From assembly GCA_902773415.1 (NCBI GenBank), contig CACYEE010000001.1, forward strand, positions 1 to 7,903: 7,903 bases of DNA. The letters run 5' to 3'. A model generated the notes under the pieces. The model saw nothing but the letters and a program-made list of their open reading frames with translations, did no database searches and had not been told where the DNA came from. A program made the position numbers and the translations under genes. Positions 6,260 to 7,903 of the stretch are shown in pieces (the first letter of the stretch is position 1; every line of letters starts with the position of its first letter). Origin of the DNA: an uncultured Actinomyces sp. (GTDB lineage: Bacteria > Actinomycetota > Actinomycetes > Actinomycetales > Actinomycetaceae).

Positions 6260-6307
6260 ATTATATTCAGGGTCGTTCGAGCAAATGGCATGTTCGCCTG
6301 TGGCATG
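6260..6307 (-). promoter_or_regulatory. Candidate ptsH promoter with upstream direct repeats
   Basis: The minus strand reads a perfect -10 hexamer TATAAT at 6265-6260, in an otherwise GC-rich gap, about 94 nt before the ptsH start. Transcription would begin near 6253. No good -35 box stands at 16-18 bp. In its place are two direct repeats (TGGCATG on the plus strand, 6286-6292 and 6301-6307) starting 15 bp apart, one of them over the -35 position. A weak -35 with repeats there is a pattern seen at activator-dependent promoters, but no regulator can be named. Confidence 0.55.
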
Positions 6308-6350
6308 AAAAACATGGGGGGCGGTGTATCGTCTCGGCGTCGAGATGCTT

Positions 6351-6397
6351 TGGCGGGGCTTATCACGGGGGTCAGACCCCTGTGATACGCCCCGCCA
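6351..6397. repeat. REP-like palindrome, copy B
   Basis: A 23-bp stem (6351-6373 with 6375-6397) around one central base, with one mismatch and one G-U pair. Its inner 33 bp (6358-6390) match copy A at 3617-3649 at 28 of 33 positions when the strands are aligned; its outer arms, TGGCGGGG/CCCCGCCA, differ from copy A. It begins 30 bp downstream of the fruA stop. No T run follows on the minus strand, so it is not a classical terminator, although it may stabilise or end the fruA mRNA. Confidence 0.75.
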
Positions 6398-6427
6398 GCG
6401 GGTGTTTCGCTCGGACGGCCGCGGCGC

Positions 6428-7903
6428 TCAGGCCTCCGCAGGGGCGTCCTTGCGGGTCTTCTTGAGCACGACGAGCAGAGCCATGCCCACGGCCGAGCCG
6501 ATGGCCAAGGCCACAAGGTACATGAGCGGATGGCCGATCGTCGGCACCACGAAGATGCCGCCGTGGGGTGCCATGAGCGTGCAGCCGAAGGCCATCGAGA
6601 GGGCGCCGGCGGTGGCCGAGCCGGCCACGCAGGCGGGAATCACGCGCAGCGGATCGGCTGCGGCGTAGGGAATCGCGCCCTCCGTGATGAAGGACAGGCC
6701 CATGATGTAGTTGACCGGGCCGGCCTTGAGCTCCGACTCGCTCCACAGGCTCTTGAAGAAAGTGGTGCCGAGGGCGATTGCGAGCGGGGGCACCATGCCG
6801 CCGATCATCACGGCCGCCATCATGTCGTAGTTGCCGGTCTCAAGGGAGGCGACGCCGAACAGGTACGCCGCCTTGTTGATGGGGCCGCCCATGTCGATTG
6901 CCATCATGCCTCCAAGCAGGATGCCCAGAAGAATCTTCGCGTCGCCCAGCGAATCGAGGAAGTTCGCGATGCCGGTGTTGATCGCGCCCATCACCGGGTT
7001 CACGGCGCACATCACGAGCGCCACGACGCCCAGGCCGACGAGCGGGTAGATGAGCATCGGCTTCATGCCTTCGAGGGAGGCGGGAACGATCTTGTCGCAC
7101 ACCCCCGCGAACCACTTCATGAAGTAGCCGCCGGCGAAGCCGGCGAGGAGGGCGCCGAGGAATCCGGCGGAGACGTCGCCGCCGCCAGGGGAGGCGAAGG
7201 TGTTGCCGGAAGCCGCGAGCGCGCCTCCGACGAAGCCGACGAGCAGGCCGGGGCGGTCGGCGATCGAACGGGCGATGAAGCCGGCGAGAATCGGAAGCAT
7301 GAAGCCGAAGGCGACGCCGCCGATGTTCTTGAACCACGCGGAGACCGGGGTGCCGGTGCCGAAGTCGCCGTCCTGGGGGACGCCCGCGAGGCCGTCGATG
7401 AGGAAGGCGAGGGCGATGAAGATGCCGCCGGCCACCACGAAGGGCAGCATGTGGGAGACGCCTTCCATGAGGTGCTTGTAGACCTGGCGTCCAAGGGATT
7501 CGCCCTCGGCGGAGTCGTCGACGGCCGCGCCGCCGCCGACGTGATGGTAGACGGGCACCTGGCCGTTCATCACCTTGCTGATGAGTTCTTCGGGCTTGTT
7601 GATGCCGTCGGCGACCTTCGCGAACAGCACGGGCTTGCCGTCGAAGCGCGCGGTTTCCACGTTCTTGTCGGCGGCGATGATGATGCCGTCGGCGTCGGCG
7701 ATTTCGGCCGCGGTGAGCACGTTCTTCGCGCCGCCCGAGCCGTTGGTTTCGGCCTTCAGGCGCAGGCCCATCTTCTTGGCCTGAAGTTCGAGGCCTTCGG
7801 CTGCCATGTATGTGTGGGCGATGCCGGTGGGGCAGGCGGTGACGGCGAGGAGCTGGAAACGGCCGTCGTTGGCGGCGGCGGTTGCGGCCGCGAGAGCTGC
7901 GGC
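6428..7903 (-). CDS. fruA: PTS fructose-type permease, IIB and IIC domains (5' end beyond window)
   Basis: Membrane permease that imports a sugar, most likely fructose, and phosphorylates it (fructose to fructose 1-phosphate in this family). 491 residues are visible; the reading frame is open to the right edge, so the start is missing. Counting from the edge: Ala-rich linker 1-14; IIB domain about 16-112, with phospho-Cys24 in VTACPTGIAHTYMAAE (21-36); linker rich in Gly/Ala/Asp about 120-135; IIC domain about 140-482 with many membrane segments. In IIC, GGPINKAAY (339-347), FITEGAIPYAA (405-415) and APHGGIF (445-451) are family motifs. The Met at 7807 is internal, because the IIB active site lies upstream of it. 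The Ala-rich linker ahead of IIB suggests a IIA domain further upstream, as in IIABC proteins, but this is not visible. It is followed by copy B of the repeat and then ptsH. Confidence 0.93.
   Translation of the reverse strand, partial: AAALAAATAAANDGRFQLLAVTACPTGIAHTYMAAEGLELQAKKMGLRLKAETNGSGGAKNVLTAAEIADADGIIIAADKNVETARFDGKPVLFAKVADGINKPEELISKVMNGQVPVYHHVGGGAAVDDSAEGESLGRQVYKHLMEGVSHMLPFVVAGGIFIALAFLIDGLAGVPQDGDFGTGTPVSAWFKNIGGVAFGFMLPILAGFIARSIADRPGLLVGFVGGALAASGNTFASPGGGDVSAGFLGALLAGFAGGYFMKWFAGVCDKIVPASLEGMKPMLIYPLVGLGVVALVMCAVNPVMGAINTGIANFLDSLGDAKILLGILLGGMMAIDMGGPINKAAYLFGVASLETGNYDMMAAVMIGGMVPPLAIALGTTFFKSLWSESELKAGPVNYIMGLSFITEGAIPYAAADPLRVIPACVAGSATAGALSMAFGCTLMAPHGGIFVVPTIGHPLMYLVALAIGSAVGMALLVVLKKTRKDAPAEA

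Noticed and set aside
6351..6397. Copy B as the intrinsic terminator of fruA
   Set aside because: The stem is strong, but no T run follows it on the minus strand, and its kinship with copy A makes a dispersed repeat the better label. A secondary role in ending or protecting mRNA remains possible.

Overview
The window is a GC-rich bacterial chromosomal segment, read almost entirely from the minus strand. It has five genes and no rRNA, tRNA, CRISPR array or transposase. The general style suggests a high-GC actinobacterium that ferments sugars, possibly of the Coriobacteriia: fruA, ptsH and ptsI run in a row, gene spacing is compact, and strong AGGAG-type ribosome sites are present. This placement is an inference from gene order and protein character, not from a marker gene.

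Right half (about 3900 to 7903, transcribed right to left): a sugar phosphotransferase (PTS) module. It holds the 3' part of a fructose-type permease gene (fruA, IIB and IIC domains, cut by the right edge), then ptsH (HPr, 85 aa), then ptsI (enzyme I, 576 aa). Phosphate should pass from PEP to EI His188, to HPr His15, to an EIIA, to the IIB cysteine and finally to the incoming sugar. The genes are separated by about 260-bp gaps rich in hairpins. A perfect TATAAT box lies upstream of ptsH, a strong hairpin follows ptsH, and an intrinsic-terminator-like hairpin with a short T run follows ptsI.

Left half (1 to 3463, also right to left): a tightly packed three-gene ABC-2 type exporter operon. It has an ATPase of the drug/antibiotic exporter type followed by two paralogous six-helix permeases. 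The genes are 2 bp apart and then overlap by 14 bp. The second permease runs off the left edge. Substrate is not readable from sequence.

Between the halves lies a 451-bp gene-free stretch (3464 to 3914) packed with inverted repeats. One of them, a 33-bp palindrome, has a diverged second copy in the fruA-ptsH gap, and four of the five differences between the copies fall in two stem pairs that remain pairable. These REP-like elements are the least explained signal here. The genes themselves are of well-known families.
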